From Burkholderia ubonensis (GTDB lineage Bacteria > Pseudomonadota > Gammaproteobacteria > Burkholderiales > Burkholderiaceae), in assembly GCF_902833085.1 (NCBI RefSeq), contig NZ_CADFEB010000006.1:124001-188000 (forward strand): a DNA stretch of 64,000 nt, written 5' to 3'. How positions within the stretch are numbered: position 1 is the first letter of the stretch; every line of letters starts with the position of its first letter. Position numbers and translations under genes: made by a program. Shown here one piece after another: positions 35,994 through 44,856 of the stretch. The notes under the pieces are model-generated. The model saw only the letters and a program-made list of their open reading frames with translations, made no database searches and was not told the origin of the DNA.

Positions 35994-36962
35994 ATGGACA
36001 TGCTCGAAAACATGCGCCTGTTCGTGCGCGTCGTCGAAGCCGGCAGTTTCACCGCGGTCGCGAAGGAGATCGACGCGACCACCGCGCAGGTGTCGCGCGC
36101 CGTCTCGAACCTCGAGGCGCACGTGCAGACGCGCCTCCTGCATCGCACGACGCGCCACCTCGGCCTCACCGAGAGCGGCCAGCGCTATTTCGAGCGCGCG
36201 AAATCGATCCTCGAGGAAATCGACTATGCGAACGCGGAGGCGCGCAACGCGCTGCTGCGGCCGACCGGCAAGATGCGCATCCACGCGATGACGGGGCTCG
36301 GGCAGAGCCACGTCGTGTCGTCGATCGTCCGCTACCAGGAGGACAACCCGGACGTGTCGGTCGAGCTGACGCTCGCGCAGCGGATGCCGAACCTGGTCGA
36401 GGAAGGCTACGACGTGTCGATCGTCACCGCGTCGCAGCTGCCGGATTCGGGTTATGTCGCGCAGACCTGCGGCACGAGCTGCAGCGTGCTCGTCGCGTCG
36501 CGCGAATACCTCGCGCGGCACGGCACGCCGCAAACGCCGGAAGACCTGCCGAAGCACATCTGCCTGCGGCTCGACACGCCGGCGTCGCCGGCCAGCGAAT
36601 GGCGGCTCGAGCACAAGGACGGCGACGAGCAGGTGTTCGAGCTGCCGCCCGCGCCGTTCCAGGTCAACGTGCCGGACGCGCTGTGCGTCGCCGTGCGCGC
36701 CGGGCGCGGGATCGCGTGCGTCGCGCTGTATACGGTGCTCGACGATATCCGCCAGGGGCGGCTGATCCGCGTGCTGCCGGAATACCGGCTGCAGACGCTG
36801 AGCGTCTACGCGGTGTACGCGACGCGCCGCTATCTCGACGCGAAGATCCGCACCTTCCTCGAACACCTGCGCACGACGCTCACGCCCGCGCTGGAAGAAG
36901 ACCTGCGCGAGCTGGACCGGCTGACCGTCGAGCACGCGCCGGACGGCCTCAAGCGCGCGTGA
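35994..36962 (+). CDS. LysR family transcriptional regulator
   Basis: A 322-residue LysR protein of the CrgA/YafC-like branch, with MLENMRLFVRVVEAGSFTAV and TTAQVSRAVSNLEAHVQTRL forming the winged helix, then a substrate-binding domain (GKMRIHAMTGLGQSHVVSSI onward). The ATG at 35994 is used; 36000 is equally possible and would remove two residues. Neither has a strong ribosome site. The target is unknown, and the flanking HPP gene is apparently under MarR control instead. Confidence 0.85.
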   Translation: MDMLENMRLFVRVVEAGSFTAVAKEIDATTAQVSRAVSNLEAHVQTRLLHRTTRHLGLTESGQRYFERAKSILEEIDYANAEARNALLRPTGKMRIHAMTGLGQSHVVSSIVRYQEDNPDVSVELTLAQRMPNLVEEGYDVSIVTASQLPDSGYVAQTCGTSCSVLVASREYLARHGTPQTPEDLPKHICLRLDTPASPASEWRLEHKDGDEQVFELPPAPFQVNVPDALCVAVRAGRGIACVALYTVLDDIRQGRLIRVLPEYRLQTLSVYAVYATRRYLDAKIRTFLEHLRTTLTPALEEDLRELDRLTVEHAPDGLKRA

Positions 36963-37031
36963 GCGTGGCGCCGTCGGCGCGGTGCGGCGATGCCCGCGCA
37001 TCACGAGCCAATCGATCGATCCGGCATCTGA

Positions 37032-37940
37032 ATGATTGAATTGCACCAGCTCCGCTGCTTCGTCGCGGTCGCCGAGGAACTGCATTTCGGTCGCGCGGCG
37101 AAGCGGCTGTTCATGACGCAGCCGCCGCTCAGCCGGCAGATCCAGCTGCTCGAGCACGCGCTCGGCATCGCGCTGCTCGAGCGCAGCAGCCGGCAGGTGA
37201 GCCTGACCGCCGCCGGCGAGCGCTTCCTGCGCGACGCGCGGCACATCCTCGAGTTTTCCGCGCGGGCCGAGCAGGCCGCGCAGCGCGTCGCGCGCGGCGA
37301 CGCGGGGCGCATCACGCTCGGGTTCACCGCGGTCAGCGCGTACCGGATGATCCCGATGCTGCTCGCGCACGCCGCGCATGCGCTGCCGGATGTCGACGTC
37401 GAGTTGCGCGAGATGGTGTCGACGGTGCAGATCGACGCGCTCGTGTCGCGGATGCTCGATGCGGGCTTCGTGCGGCAGCGCGCGGCCCGGCAGCCGCTCG
37501 AGTACCGGCTGGCGCTGCGCGAGCCGCTGCTGGTCGCGGTCGCGGAAGGCTCGGCGCTCGCCGCGCGCGAATCGATCGGCCCCGACGATCTCGACCGGCA
37601 GCCGTTCATCGCGTATTCGCCGAACGAGGGCAAGTACTTCCACGACGTGATCTCGGGCATGTTCGCGAGCGCCGGGCGGCTGCCGAACTATCTGCACTAC
37701 GTCGGACAGACGCACACGATGCTCGGGCTCGTGCGCGCGGGGCTCGGCGCGGCGCTGGTGCCGGCGTCGGCGCGCGCGCTGCACGTCGGCGGCGTCGTGT
37801 TCCGGCCGCTCGCGAACGTCGACGTCGCGGCCGAGCTGTATCTCGCGTGGCGCACGGACAACGACAACCCCGCGTTGCCGCGCTTCAACGCGATGGTCGA
37901 CGCGTTTCTCGCGGAGAGTGCGGAAGACGGGATGGTGTGA
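37032..37940 (+). CDS. LysR family transcriptional regulator, CatR/BenM-like
   Basis: A 302-residue regulator whose N-terminus (MIELHQLRCFVAVAEELHFG, LFMTQPPLSRQIQLLEHALG) is typical of the CatR/BenM/CbbR group that responds to aromatic or organic acids. The effector domain starts at about residue 90 (GRITLGFTAVSAYRMIPMLL). It lies 69 bases after the preceding LysR gene on the same strand. The target could be elsewhere, as no catabolic operon adjoins. Confidence 0.87.
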   Translation: MIELHQLRCFVAVAEELHFGRAAKRLFMTQPPLSRQIQLLEHALGIALLERSSRQVSLTAAGERFLRDARHILEFSARAEQAAQRVARGDAGRITLGFTAVSAYRMIPMLLAHAAHALPDVDVELREMVSTVQIDALVSRMLDAGFVRQRAARQPLEYRLALREPLLVAVAEGSALAARESIGPDDLDRQPFIAYSPNEGKYFHDVISGMFASAGRLPNYLHYVGQTHTMLGLVRAGLGAALVPASARALHVGGVVFRPLANVDVAAELYLAWRTDNDNPALPRFNAMVDAFLAESAEDGMV

Positions 37941-38006
37941 CGCAGCGTGGTTGCATGGCACACTTCGGTCCGAAGCATTTCGAACCACCGAAGACGGAAT
38001 CAGACG

Positions 38007-38354
38007 ATGCTGATCGACGCCATCCGGAATTTCTGTGCCCGCTTGAAGCGGGAGATCGCGGCGGCCGCGACACCGCGACAAGGCGATGCGCCGCCGGCGA
38101 CGCCGAAGCCACGACGAGCCGGCAAGAAGAAGCTGACCCGGCATCAAAAGGCGGCGGCGGATCTCGCACGGCGGCAGATGGCGAAGGGCGTCGTCGTGCC
38201 GCAACGGCGTGACGACGCGCGCGAGGGTTTCGACTTGATAGGCGCGCAGATGGACATGAAGAACGCGCGCCGGGAAAACCATGATCTGGACTGGATCGGG
38301 GATATCGTCGACGCCGTCGTCGACAAACCGGCGAACGATGCGTCGTCGAAATAA
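38007..38354 (+). CDS. Small hypothetical protein
   Basis: A 115-residue protein of unknown function. It is basic in the N-terminal half (TPKPRRAGKKKLTRHQKAAADLARRQMAK), and then has a C-terminal acidic stretch with two aspartate-rich parts (DLDWIGDIVDAVVD). No signal peptide, membrane helix or domain is recognised. The ATG at 38007 gives a plausible N-terminus; a weak ribosome site precedes it. Its TAA lies 21 bases before the next gene, so the two are probably co-transcribed. Confidence 0.65.
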   Translation: MLIDAIRNFCARLKREIAAAATPRQGDAPPATPKPRRAGKKKLTRHQKAAADLARRQMAKGVVVPQRRDDAREGFDLIGAQMDMKNARRENHDLDWIGDIVDAVVDKPANDASSK

Positions 38355-38375
38355 GACCAAAAACGAGGGCACGGA

Positions 38376-39032
38376 TTGATCTGGTTGCTTTACCTGATTC
38401 CCGCCGCGATCGCGGCGTGGCTGGTGGTGCCGCGCTACGGCTTGCTGGCCGGCGGCGCGACGGCGGTCGCCGTGCTGGTCGCGCAGACCGCCATCCTGTT
38501 GAGGCTCGCGAAACGCGACGCGTCGGCCGAACCCCTCGTCGATCGCGACGCGGCGCAGTTCAAAAGACTGGCTGTACCAGGCGACGCCCGTCATCTGTTC
38601 GATGAACTCCGGCACGTGATCGAACAATACGTGCACGTCGACGCGGGAACCGACGGCTCGACCGCGACGGCGACGGGCGATGACGACGCGCTCGTCGTGT
38701 TTCGCTCGCCCGATCGCGCATGGTCCGGATTGCGTTGCGGCGGCGACAGCTTCCGGTTTCGCCACGGCGCGATCACCACCCTCGGAATCTTCGCGATCGA
38801 TTCGATTCGAAAGCCCGGCACCGGCTCATGCCAGGGGCTGCTGTGGTTCGACGTGAAGCCGCGCAACCAGCCCCCCGAGGTCAACGATCCCTACATGAAG
38901 CGCGCGTTCTTCGCGCTCGGTCCGGACTGCCGCGACAGCCTCGAGCCGATGCGCGCATGGGCGCCCGTGCTCGAGGAAATCGCGACGATGCTCGGCGCGA
39001 AGTTCGACGTCGTCGTTCATTCGGACGTTTGA
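38376..39032 (+). CDS. Membrane-anchored hypothetical protein
   Basis: The 218-residue protein begins with two hydrophobic segments (LLYLIPAAIAAWLVVP and LLAGGATAVAVLVAQTAILL), followed by a soluble C-terminal domain with DDDALVVFRSPDRAWSGLRC, a patch GTGSCQGLLWFDV, and an acidic end. I do not recognise the family. The start is TTG at 38376, seven bases after GAGGG, because no ATG or GTG precedes the first helix. It sits between the 115-residue and WG-repeat genes. Confidence 0.65.
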   Translation: MIWLLYLIPAAIAAWLVVPRYGLLAGGATAVAVLVAQTAILLRLAKRDASAEPLVDRDAAQFKRLAVPGDARHLFDELRHVIEQYVHVDAGTDGSTATATGDDDALVVFRSPDRAWSGLRCGGDSFRFRHGAITTLGIFAIDSIRKPGTGSCQGLLWFDVKPRNQPPEVNDPYMKRAFFALGPDCRDSLEPMRAWAPVLEEIATMLGAKFDVVVHSDV

Positions 39033-39073
39033 CGACCCGCGGGCAGTCATGCCGTTTTTCAGGAGGACATCCG

Positions 39074-40609
39074 ATGGCGCATCGCCTGTATCTGTACAAC
39101 CTCGACGACGTCGGCCGGACCAGCGCGCCGTGCCTGGGCATGGTCGAATGGAACTACGACTTTCCGACCGTGCTGAGCCCGTTGCTGTCGTCGTCGCCGT
39201 TCCTGGCGCGCAACCGCTGCAACGACACCGGCGAGGCCGACGGCCTTTATGCCGACGCGGCGGGCGGCAAGGCGCTGATGGCGCGGCTCTATGCGTTCCT
39301 GGAGCGCCACGCCGAGCGCTTGATCGACGATCCCGACGCGTTCCGCGAAGCGAAGCGGAAGAGTCTCGCGTTCCTCGGCAACCGTGCCGTGCATCGCTAC
39401 TTCCATCTCGACGCATGGGACGTGTTCAACCTGTCCGAAGAGACGCACGCGGACCAGGCGCAGGCGCTGCTGGCGCGCATCGAGCGCGACAACGCGCGGA
39501 TTCGCGCCGCGATCGACGCGGACGATCCCGCGCTGCTCGACGCTTGCGAAGGGCTGACATGCGAGGACGTGACGAGCTTTCGCGAACTGATCAATCAGCC
39601 GCACTACGACTACGGCTGGGAGCCGCTGACGTCGATCATCTACGACGAAGCGCTGGTGTTCGAGCAGGACGGGCGGCACGGCGTGATGGCGGTGACCGGC
39701 GAGGTGCTCGCGCCGGCGCGCTATGACGAGATCGGCGAGTTCGATGCCTGGACGGACGTCGCGATCGTCAGGCAGGGCGACCGGTACGGCCACGTCGACA
39801 CGACGGGGCGGGAGATCACGCCGTTGCAGTACGAGCAGGTGTGGGCGTTCTGGCATGGCGAGTTCGCGCGGGTCAAGCGGGACGGCAAGTTCGGCGTCGT
39901 CGATCGTCACGGCGTGGAGGTCGTGCCGTGCCGTTACGCGGAGTTGACGGTCTTGCTCCATTTCGGCGAATGCTGCTGGGCGGCGCGCGAGCAGGCGCTG
40001 TGGGGTGTCGTCGACCCCCGCGGGCAATGGCGGCTGCCGGCCGGATTCGACGCGATCGACCATTCGACCGGCGTGATCTTCGCGACGCCCGCCGGCAGGA
40101 CCGTGCCGGACGTCTATACCCGTCGCCTGGTGCGGCTGGGGAGTGCGCCGCAGGAGCAGGTCGAGGTCGTCGAGGCGAGCGACGAAAACGGCGGCAAGAC
40201 GTTTCGCTACCTGCTGCCGCAAGCCGGCGAAGACGGCGCGGCGCGCAGTGCGCTCGTCGACGAGAACGGCCACGCGCTGATCGCGCCCGGGGCGGCCGAC
40301 GAGATCGCGACGTTCTCGATCGGGGTGCTGCTGCGCGTTCGGCGCGGCGGGTACTGGGGCATCGTCGATGTCGACGGCGTGGAGCAATGCGCTGCGCGTT
40401 ACGAGAGCCTGAGCCGGACGGGCGTGCGGGACGGATGGCTGGCGATCGGCTTTCGCGACGGCGGCGCGTGGGCGGTGCGCGACGACGGCGGCGAGGTGCC
40501 GCTGCCGCCTGACATCGCGAGCGAGCTGGCCGGGTATGAGGACGCGAGCCTGTTCGACGACGCGCAGAGACGCGCATTGGCGCGCACGGCGTCTGACTGC
40601 GGCCGTTGA
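39074..40609 (+). CDS. WG-repeat protein
   Basis: A 511-residue cytoplasmic protein. Residues 1-175 form an alpha-rich N-terminal domain of unknown type. From about 185 to 330 and again near 455 there are repeats with the WG-type pattern of a Tyr-rich strand, a GxYG[HV]VD turn and a final DxxG: QGDRYGHVDTTGRE, RDGKFGVVDRHGVE, EQALWGVVDPRGQW and RGGYWGIVDVDGVE. These usually build beta surfaces for binding. AGGAGG precedes the ATG at 39074. Family members are often near surface or toxin-related genes in bacteria, but no function is proven. Confidence 0.75.
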   Translation: MAHRLYLYNLDDVGRTSAPCLGMVEWNYDFPTVLSPLLSSSPFLARNRCNDTGEADGLYADAAGGKALMARLYAFLERHAERLIDDPDAFREAKRKSLAFLGNRAVHRYFHLDAWDVFNLSEETHADQAQALLARIERDNARIRAAIDADDPALLDACEGLTCEDVTSFRELINQPHYDYGWEPLTSIIYDEALVFEQDGRHGVMAVTGEVLAPARYDEIGEFDAWTDVAIVRQGDRYGHVDTTGREITPLQYEQVWAFWHGEFARVKRDGKFGVVDRHGVEVVPCRYAELTVLLHFGECCWAAREQALWGVVDPRGQWRLPAGFDAIDHSTGVIFATPAGRTVPDVYTRRLVRLGSAPQEQVEVVEASDENGGKTFRYLLPQAGEDGAARSALVDENGHALIAPGAADEIATFSIGVLLRVRRGGYWGIVDVDGVEQCAARYESLSRTGVRDGWLAIGFRDGGAWAVRDDGGEVPLPPDIASELAGYEDASLFDDAQRRALARTASDCGR

Positions 40610-40764
40610 GTGTCGCGAACCCGCGTAGAGGAGATGTCACGCGCGCCGGGATTCAGTACACTGCCCCTTTTTGCGATAACGGGACATCGGCCGGTGGCCC
40701 GGAACGTGTCGCTGCGTGCGCCGTGACGAACCGGCGCAGCCATCACTCGAAGAAAGACAACATC

Positions 40765-41433
40765 ATGAGAGAACGTCCGCGCCATCTGCGGGCACTGCGG
40801 CAGGGCTTGCGCGTGCTGGCCGTCGCTGCGCTTGCCTGGATCGCCGTCCTGCTGGCCGCGCAACCGGCCTTCGCCGACGCCTTCGACCGCGCCGCCGAAG
40901 CGCAGCGCTACCGCGCGTGGCTCGCGCAATTCGAGGCTGATTTCGCGACGCTGCAGCAACGCCAAGCGTCCGACGAGCCGATTACCGACGACGAGTTCGA
41001 GCGGATCTTCGCGAAATCGGTCGTGCCGAAGTCGCGCGCGGTGCCGCTGCTGAAAACCGTTGCCGAGCATGCGGGCATCAGCGCGGGCGCGGGCTTCGCG
41101 GTCGCGGGCACCGGCCGCATCTTCTTCGACGTGTTGCGCGAATCGGTGCCGGCGGGCGAAGGCGGAATCTATCCGGAGACCGATTCGAAGATCGCGGCGC
41201 GCGACCTGACCGTGTGGTACATGCACATCGGCACCGGCGGCGAGACCGCGGAGCGCTACTTCAGCGATCCGAAGCGATTCAGGCCATACCATCTGCCGCC
41301 GCCGGGGACGCTCGAACGGAACGCCTATCCGTTCCTGCTGATGGACGACCGGCACGGCGCGCTGCGGCTCGGCGGCGTCAGCGCCGAATTCTGGAACCTG
41401 ATCGCGACGCTTCATGGCACACAATTCCAATAA
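40765..41433 (+). CDS. Exported hypothetical protein
   Basis: A 222-residue protein with a signal peptide or N-terminal anchor (RQGLRVLAVAALAWIAVLLAAQPAFADAFD). The mature part has charged helices (DFATLQQRQASDEPITDDEFERIF) and a C-terminal beta-rich domain (GGIYPETDSKIAARDLTVWY-like segment and GALRLGGVSAEFWNLIATLH). I do not recognise the family. The ATG at 40765 is before the signal. Its stop overlaps the next gene by 20 bases, which points to coupled translation. Confidence 0.68.
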   Translation: MRERPRHLRALRQGLRVLAVAALAWIAVLLAAQPAFADAFDRAAEAQRYRAWLAQFEADFATLQQRQASDEPITDDEFERIFAKSVVPKSRAVPLLKTVAEHAGISAGAGFAVAGTGRIFFDVLRESVPAGEGGIYPETDSKIAARDLTVWYMHIGTGGETAERYFSDPKRFRPYHLPPPGTLERNAYPFLLMDDRHGALRLGGVSAEFWNLIATLHGTQFQ

Positions 41434-42700
41434 CGTTCGCCGGCGCCTGCGCGTCCATGCGTTCGCGCTCGCAGCCGGCCTCGCGGCCGCGCCGTTCGCC
41501 CACGCGGTGTGCGATCCGTCCGACGCCGCGCTGGCCGCGATGACGCCGGTAGCGGTGGATTTTCCGCTGGACGACGCCGGCGTGCTGCTCGGGCTGAATG
41601 GTTCGCGCGTCAAGTCGTCGGACCTCGACGATCCGCTGCGCGTCACGCTCGACGGGCGCGCGCGCCCGACGCTGTGGGCGGAGCAGGTCGACTGGTCCGT
41701 CTACCGCCTGCCGGGCAAGCGCGTCGGCCCGACCACGCTGTTTTTCGACCAGGCGGCGGACGGCACGCGCCATCTGTGCCGCGTCGAGCAAAACGGGTTC
41801 ACCAACGCGTTCGAGGACAAGCGCGAAGCGCTGCTGACCCGCGAGGAAAGCGATCGCTACGCGTACGAGCGGCGGCGTGGCGGGGCCGGCAATCGCGCCG
41901 CCGACGCGCGCGCGGCGGAGCCGGGCGATTACCGGCTCGAACGCAAGCTCGTGCTGCATTACGACGGCGCCGGGCGGCTGGCCGGCTTCGACACCTTCGG
42001 CCGCGACCGCGACGCCGGCGAACGCACGCCGCCGGCGCAGACCGGCCGCGTGTGCCTGCGCTACGACGCGCACGGCTGGCTCGCGGCGTCGGGCGCCGAC
42101 GTGTGCGACGGCCGCGCCGGCGATCAGGCCGGGCTCGTCTACGTGCATGACGCCGACGGCCGTCTGCTGCGCGTGATCCGGCGCGAAGACCGTGCCGTGC
42201 GGGTGCAAACTTTCGATGCGCAGGGCAAGCCGGGCGCGCTTTACCTCGCGTCGTCCGGGCAGAAGGCGCTGCCGCATCGGTTGCCGGAGATCCGCGACGC
42301 GTACGACCTGTCCGATCGCGAGCAGCGCACGCTGGTGCTCGAAGGCCCGAACTGGACGATTCCGCCCGTCGACTACGGGAATTACGACTGGCGTTTCCTG
42401 CTGTTGCCGGGCGACGAGTCGGCCGGCGGCATCATTGCGTTCCGGGACGACGAGCTGCAGCTGCTCGCGGCCGGCAAGAGCGGCCGGAACGGCGCGATCC
42501 GCCTGAGCGCGGCGCAGAAGCGCAGGATCTGGGAAGCCGCGCGCGACCGGCCGGGGCGTGTGATCTGGAACTACGCGCCGGGACAGGATCTCGTCGTGGT
42601 CGCGGCGATGCCGGACGCGGTGTGGCGGCAGTGCGCGGGGGCGTCCGACCGGACGCCGGATGCATGCGGGAAAGCGGGCGCCGCCGCGCGCAACCCGTGA
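41414..42700 (+). CDS. Exported protein with YD-like repeats
   Basis: A 428-residue protein with a signal peptide (FALAAGLAAAPFAHA, cut before VCDPSD). From about residue 180 it has segments resembling YD/Rhs repeats: LHYDGAGRLAGFDTFGRD, LRYDAHGWLAASGADV, VYVHDADGRLLRVIRRED and VQTFDAQGKPGALYL. The C-terminal third has a separate fold with LEGPNWTIPPVDYGNYDWRF. YD repeats form hollow shells in Rhs toxins; this protein is far too short for one and may be a distant, simple relative. It overlaps the previous gene by 20 bases. Confidence 0.65.
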   Translation: MAHNSNNVRRRLRVHAFALAAGLAAAPFAHAVCDPSDAALAAMTPVAVDFPLDDAGVLLGLNGSRVKSSDLDDPLRVTLDGRARPTLWAEQVDWSVYRLPGKRVGPTTLFFDQAADGTRHLCRVEQNGFTNAFEDKREALLTREESDRYAYERRRGGAGNRAADARAAEPGDYRLERKLVLHYDGAGRLAGFDTFGRDRDAGERTPPAQTGRVCLRYDAHGWLAASGADVCDGRAGDQAGLVYVHDADGRLLRVIRREDRAVRVQTFDAQGKPGALYLASSGQKALPHRLPEIRDAYDLSDREQRTLVLEGPNWTIPPVDYGNYDWRFLLLPGDESAGGIIAFRDDELQLLAAGKSGRNGAIRLSAAQKRRIWEAARDRPGRVIWNYAPGQDLVVVAAMPDAVWRQCAGASDRTPDACGKAGAAARNP

Positions 42701-42719
42701 CGTGGGCGGGACGCGGCCT

Positions 42720-43199
42720 TCAGCGTCCTCGCCTGACCGGGCAGGCGGCTTTCAGTCCAGCGACCTGATCGCGCGCGCCGCGCAACAGCAGGCGAACGAC
42801 ATAGCCTTCGACGTCGATCCGGAGTTCCCGGTCGTCGTCGAACAGGCGATAGAACCGCGCGCGGTCCGTGATTTCCGTGACGGCGTACATGTCGAGATCG
42901 GACAGGGCGAAAGTGCCGCGGCTTGAAACGCGTGCGCTGTTCGACGCGAATGTCGCGCGCACGCGCTGGCCGTCATGCCGATCGGTGCCGTCTACCAGCA
43001 CCGAGGCCCGAAGCCGCCCGGCTTCGCAGATCACGTAGAGCGGGTTGCCGTCGGTGTCCATGTCGCCGTAATACAGCAACGGATTGTCGAAATGCCAGCG
43101 TCCGATGACATCGTCCGGCGCGCTGACCGGCTGCGCGTGCGCCACCGGCAGGTGCAGCGCCAGCAGGATGCCGATCAGCCGGACGGGAAGGTTTCGCAT
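42720..43199 (-). CDS. Small exported protein downstream of chaA
   Basis: A 159-residue protein with a signal peptide (IGILLALHLPVAHAQ). The mature domain is beta-rich and acidic (DDVIGRWHFDNPLLYYGDMDTDGN, EITDRARFYRLFDDDRELRID-like strands) and has two cysteines. I do not recognise it; it could be a lipocalin-like or ligand-sensing fold. It starts 9 bases after the ChaA stop (GTG three bases earlier is also possible), so it is probably the second gene of the chaA operon and might sense or bind the exported cation. Confidence 0.65.
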   Translation of the reverse strand: MRNLPVRLIGILLALHLPVAHAQPVSAPDDVIGRWHFDNPLLYYGDMDTDGNPLYVICEAGRLRASVLVDGTDRHDGQRVRATFASNSARVSSRGTFALSDLDMYAVTEITDRARFYRLFDDDRELRIDVEGYVVRLLLRGARDQVAGLKAACPVRRGR

Positions 43200-43208
43200 C
43201 ACGCTTGA

Positions 43209-44297
43209 TCAGTGCGTGACCGACAGGAACAGATAGGCCGCGAACAGCGACAGGTGCACGACGCCGTGCAGCACGGTCGTGCGTCCGGCGCTGAGCGTCA
43301 GCGTGCTGACGAGCAGCGTCAGCGACAGCAGCACGGTTTCCATCGCGCCGATGCCGAGCGTGAGCGGCTGGCCGACCCAGATGAACACCGCGGCGACCGT
43401 CGGAATCGTGAGCCCGATGCTCGCGAGCGCCGAGCCGAGCGCGAGGTTCATGCTGGTCTGCAGGCGATTCGCGCGCGCCGCGGTGACGGCCGCGAGCCCT
43501 TCGGGCAGCAGCACGAGCGCGGCGATCACGATGCCGACCGCGGCTTCCGGCAGGCCGAGCCGCAGCACCGCGTGCTCGACGGCCGGCGACAGCAGCTTGG
43601 CGAGCAGCACGACCGCGACGAGGCTGACGAACAGCATCAGCAGGCTGACCAGCGCGGTGCGGCTGCTCGGTGGCGCCGCGTGGACGGATTCGTTCGCGCT
43701 GTCGTGGTCGGCGAGGAAGTAGTCGCGGTGGCGCACGGTCTGCACGAACACGAACACGCCGTACAGCACCAGCGACGACACGCCCGCGAACGCGAGCTGC
43801 GACCGTGAAAACAGCGGGCCCGGCGCGGCGCTCAGGTAGTTCGGCATCACGAGCGACAGCACCGACAGCGACGCGAGCACCGCGAGCGCCTTGCTCGCGC
43901 CGCGCCCCTGGAAGTCCTGCTCGCCGTGCCGCCAGGCGCCGACGAGCAGGCACAGGCCGACGATGCCGTTGCAGATGATCATCACCGCGGCGAACACGGT
44001 GTCGCGCGCGAGGCCGGATTTCTCGGGGCCCGCGCCGAGCATCACCGATACGATCAGCGCGACTTCGATGACGGTCACGGCGACGGCGAGCACGAGCGTG
44101 CCGAACGGTTCGCCGACGCGGTGCGCGACGACTTCGGCATGGTGGACCGCAGCGAACACGGAGCCGGCGAGCGCGGCCGCGAACAGTGCGATGACGAGAC
44201 CATCGGCCGGCACGACGCGCGACAGCGCGAGTACCAGCCAGGCGGCAAGCGGGGCCCAGAGGGTCCAGCGCGGGAGCGGGTTGGACGACATCGGCAT
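43209..44297 (-). CDS. chaA: Calcium/sodium:proton antiporter
   Basis: A 362-residue cation exchanger of the CaCA/CAX type with two inverted repeats of five helices. The conserved Glu-rich repeat motifs are GEPFGTLVLAVAVTVIEVAL (about 63-82) and its partner LPEGLAAVTAARANRLQTSM (about 260-279), followed by NLALGSALASIGLTIP. These match ChaA, which exports Ca2+ and Na+ (and K+) for H+ in salt or alkaline stress. The ATG at 44297 is behind AAGGA at a ten-base spacing. A small exported protein follows in the same operon. Confidence 0.9.
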   Translation of the reverse strand: MPMSSNPLPRWTLWAPLAAWLVLALSRVVPADGLVIALFAAALAGSVFAAVHHAEVVAHRVGEPFGTLVLAVAVTVIEVALIVSVMLGAGPEKSGLARDTVFAAVMIICNGIVGLCLLVGAWRHGEQDFQGRGASKALAVLASLSVLSLVMPNYLSAAPGPLFSRSQLAFAGVSSLVLYGVFVFVQTVRHRDYFLADHDSANESVHAAPPSSRTALVSLLMLFVSLVAVVLLAKLLSPAVEHAVLRLGLPEAAVGIVIAALVLLPEGLAAVTAARANRLQTSMNLALGSALASIGLTIPTVAAVFIWVGQPLTLGIGAMETVLLSLTLLVSTLTLSAGRTTVLHGVVHLSLFAAYLFLSVTH

Positions 44298-44856
44298 GGA
44301 GGGTTTTCCTTATTCGAGTGGCGGCGCACGACGCGCCGTCACGGGTTGGACGAAGCCCGGCCGGACAACCGCCGAACGAGAGCGATGGAACTGAAAGACG
44401 GCGGCGCGGACACGCGCCGGCCCGGGTTCGCCGTTGCGACGCGGCAGGTAGCGAGGGGGCCGGAGCCCGTCGCGCCGGCGCCGGTCGCATCGAACCGGTT
44501 CGATGCGGCGGGCCGCTGGAAGCAGGGCCGGATCGCCGCCCGGCAAGGCCGGCGGCTCTGGTCCGGCCCCGAAAGGGTGGCCGGCGATGCGCGGCAATGG
44601 CGGCGTGGCACGCGATTTCTCCCTGAAATCCTGCGGGTTGCGGGATTTTATCAGGCGGATGCGCACCGCTATCCGAAAATCGAACCCTTACGTTGACCTT
44701 TCGGTGCAAAAAAAGTGCCGGGCAATTTTCATTTTTTGTCTTTGCGGATTCGGTAACGGTCTTTTACGTGACGAATCCGGGCTCGCCCTGACATAAATCT
44801 ACCGACCGGTCGGTTTATAATCGCCGGCATTCCCACTTCTTGACGGATCGCAAGCG
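44298..44856. promoter_or_regulatory. Divergent region, chaA / paaH
   Basis: The 560-base gap is GC-rich near chaA and AT-rich from 44690 to 44830 ahead of paaH. Beside the palindrome at 44801, an inverted repeat GGATTCG (44746-44752) / CGAATCC (44772-44778) may be a second regulator site. Open frames here are not credible genes. Confidence 0.5.
44801..44821 (+). promoter_or_regulatory. PaaR-type operator overlapping the paaH promoter
   Basis: The perfect palindrome ACCGACCGGTCGGT (44801-44814) touches a TATAAT -10 box (44816-44821), 36 bases before the paaH ATG. TetR-family PaaR sites of this form are known in Burkholderia phenylacetate promoters, where phenylacetyl-CoA relieves repression. 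The core and position fit, but PaaR binding here is inferred. Confidence 0.75.
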
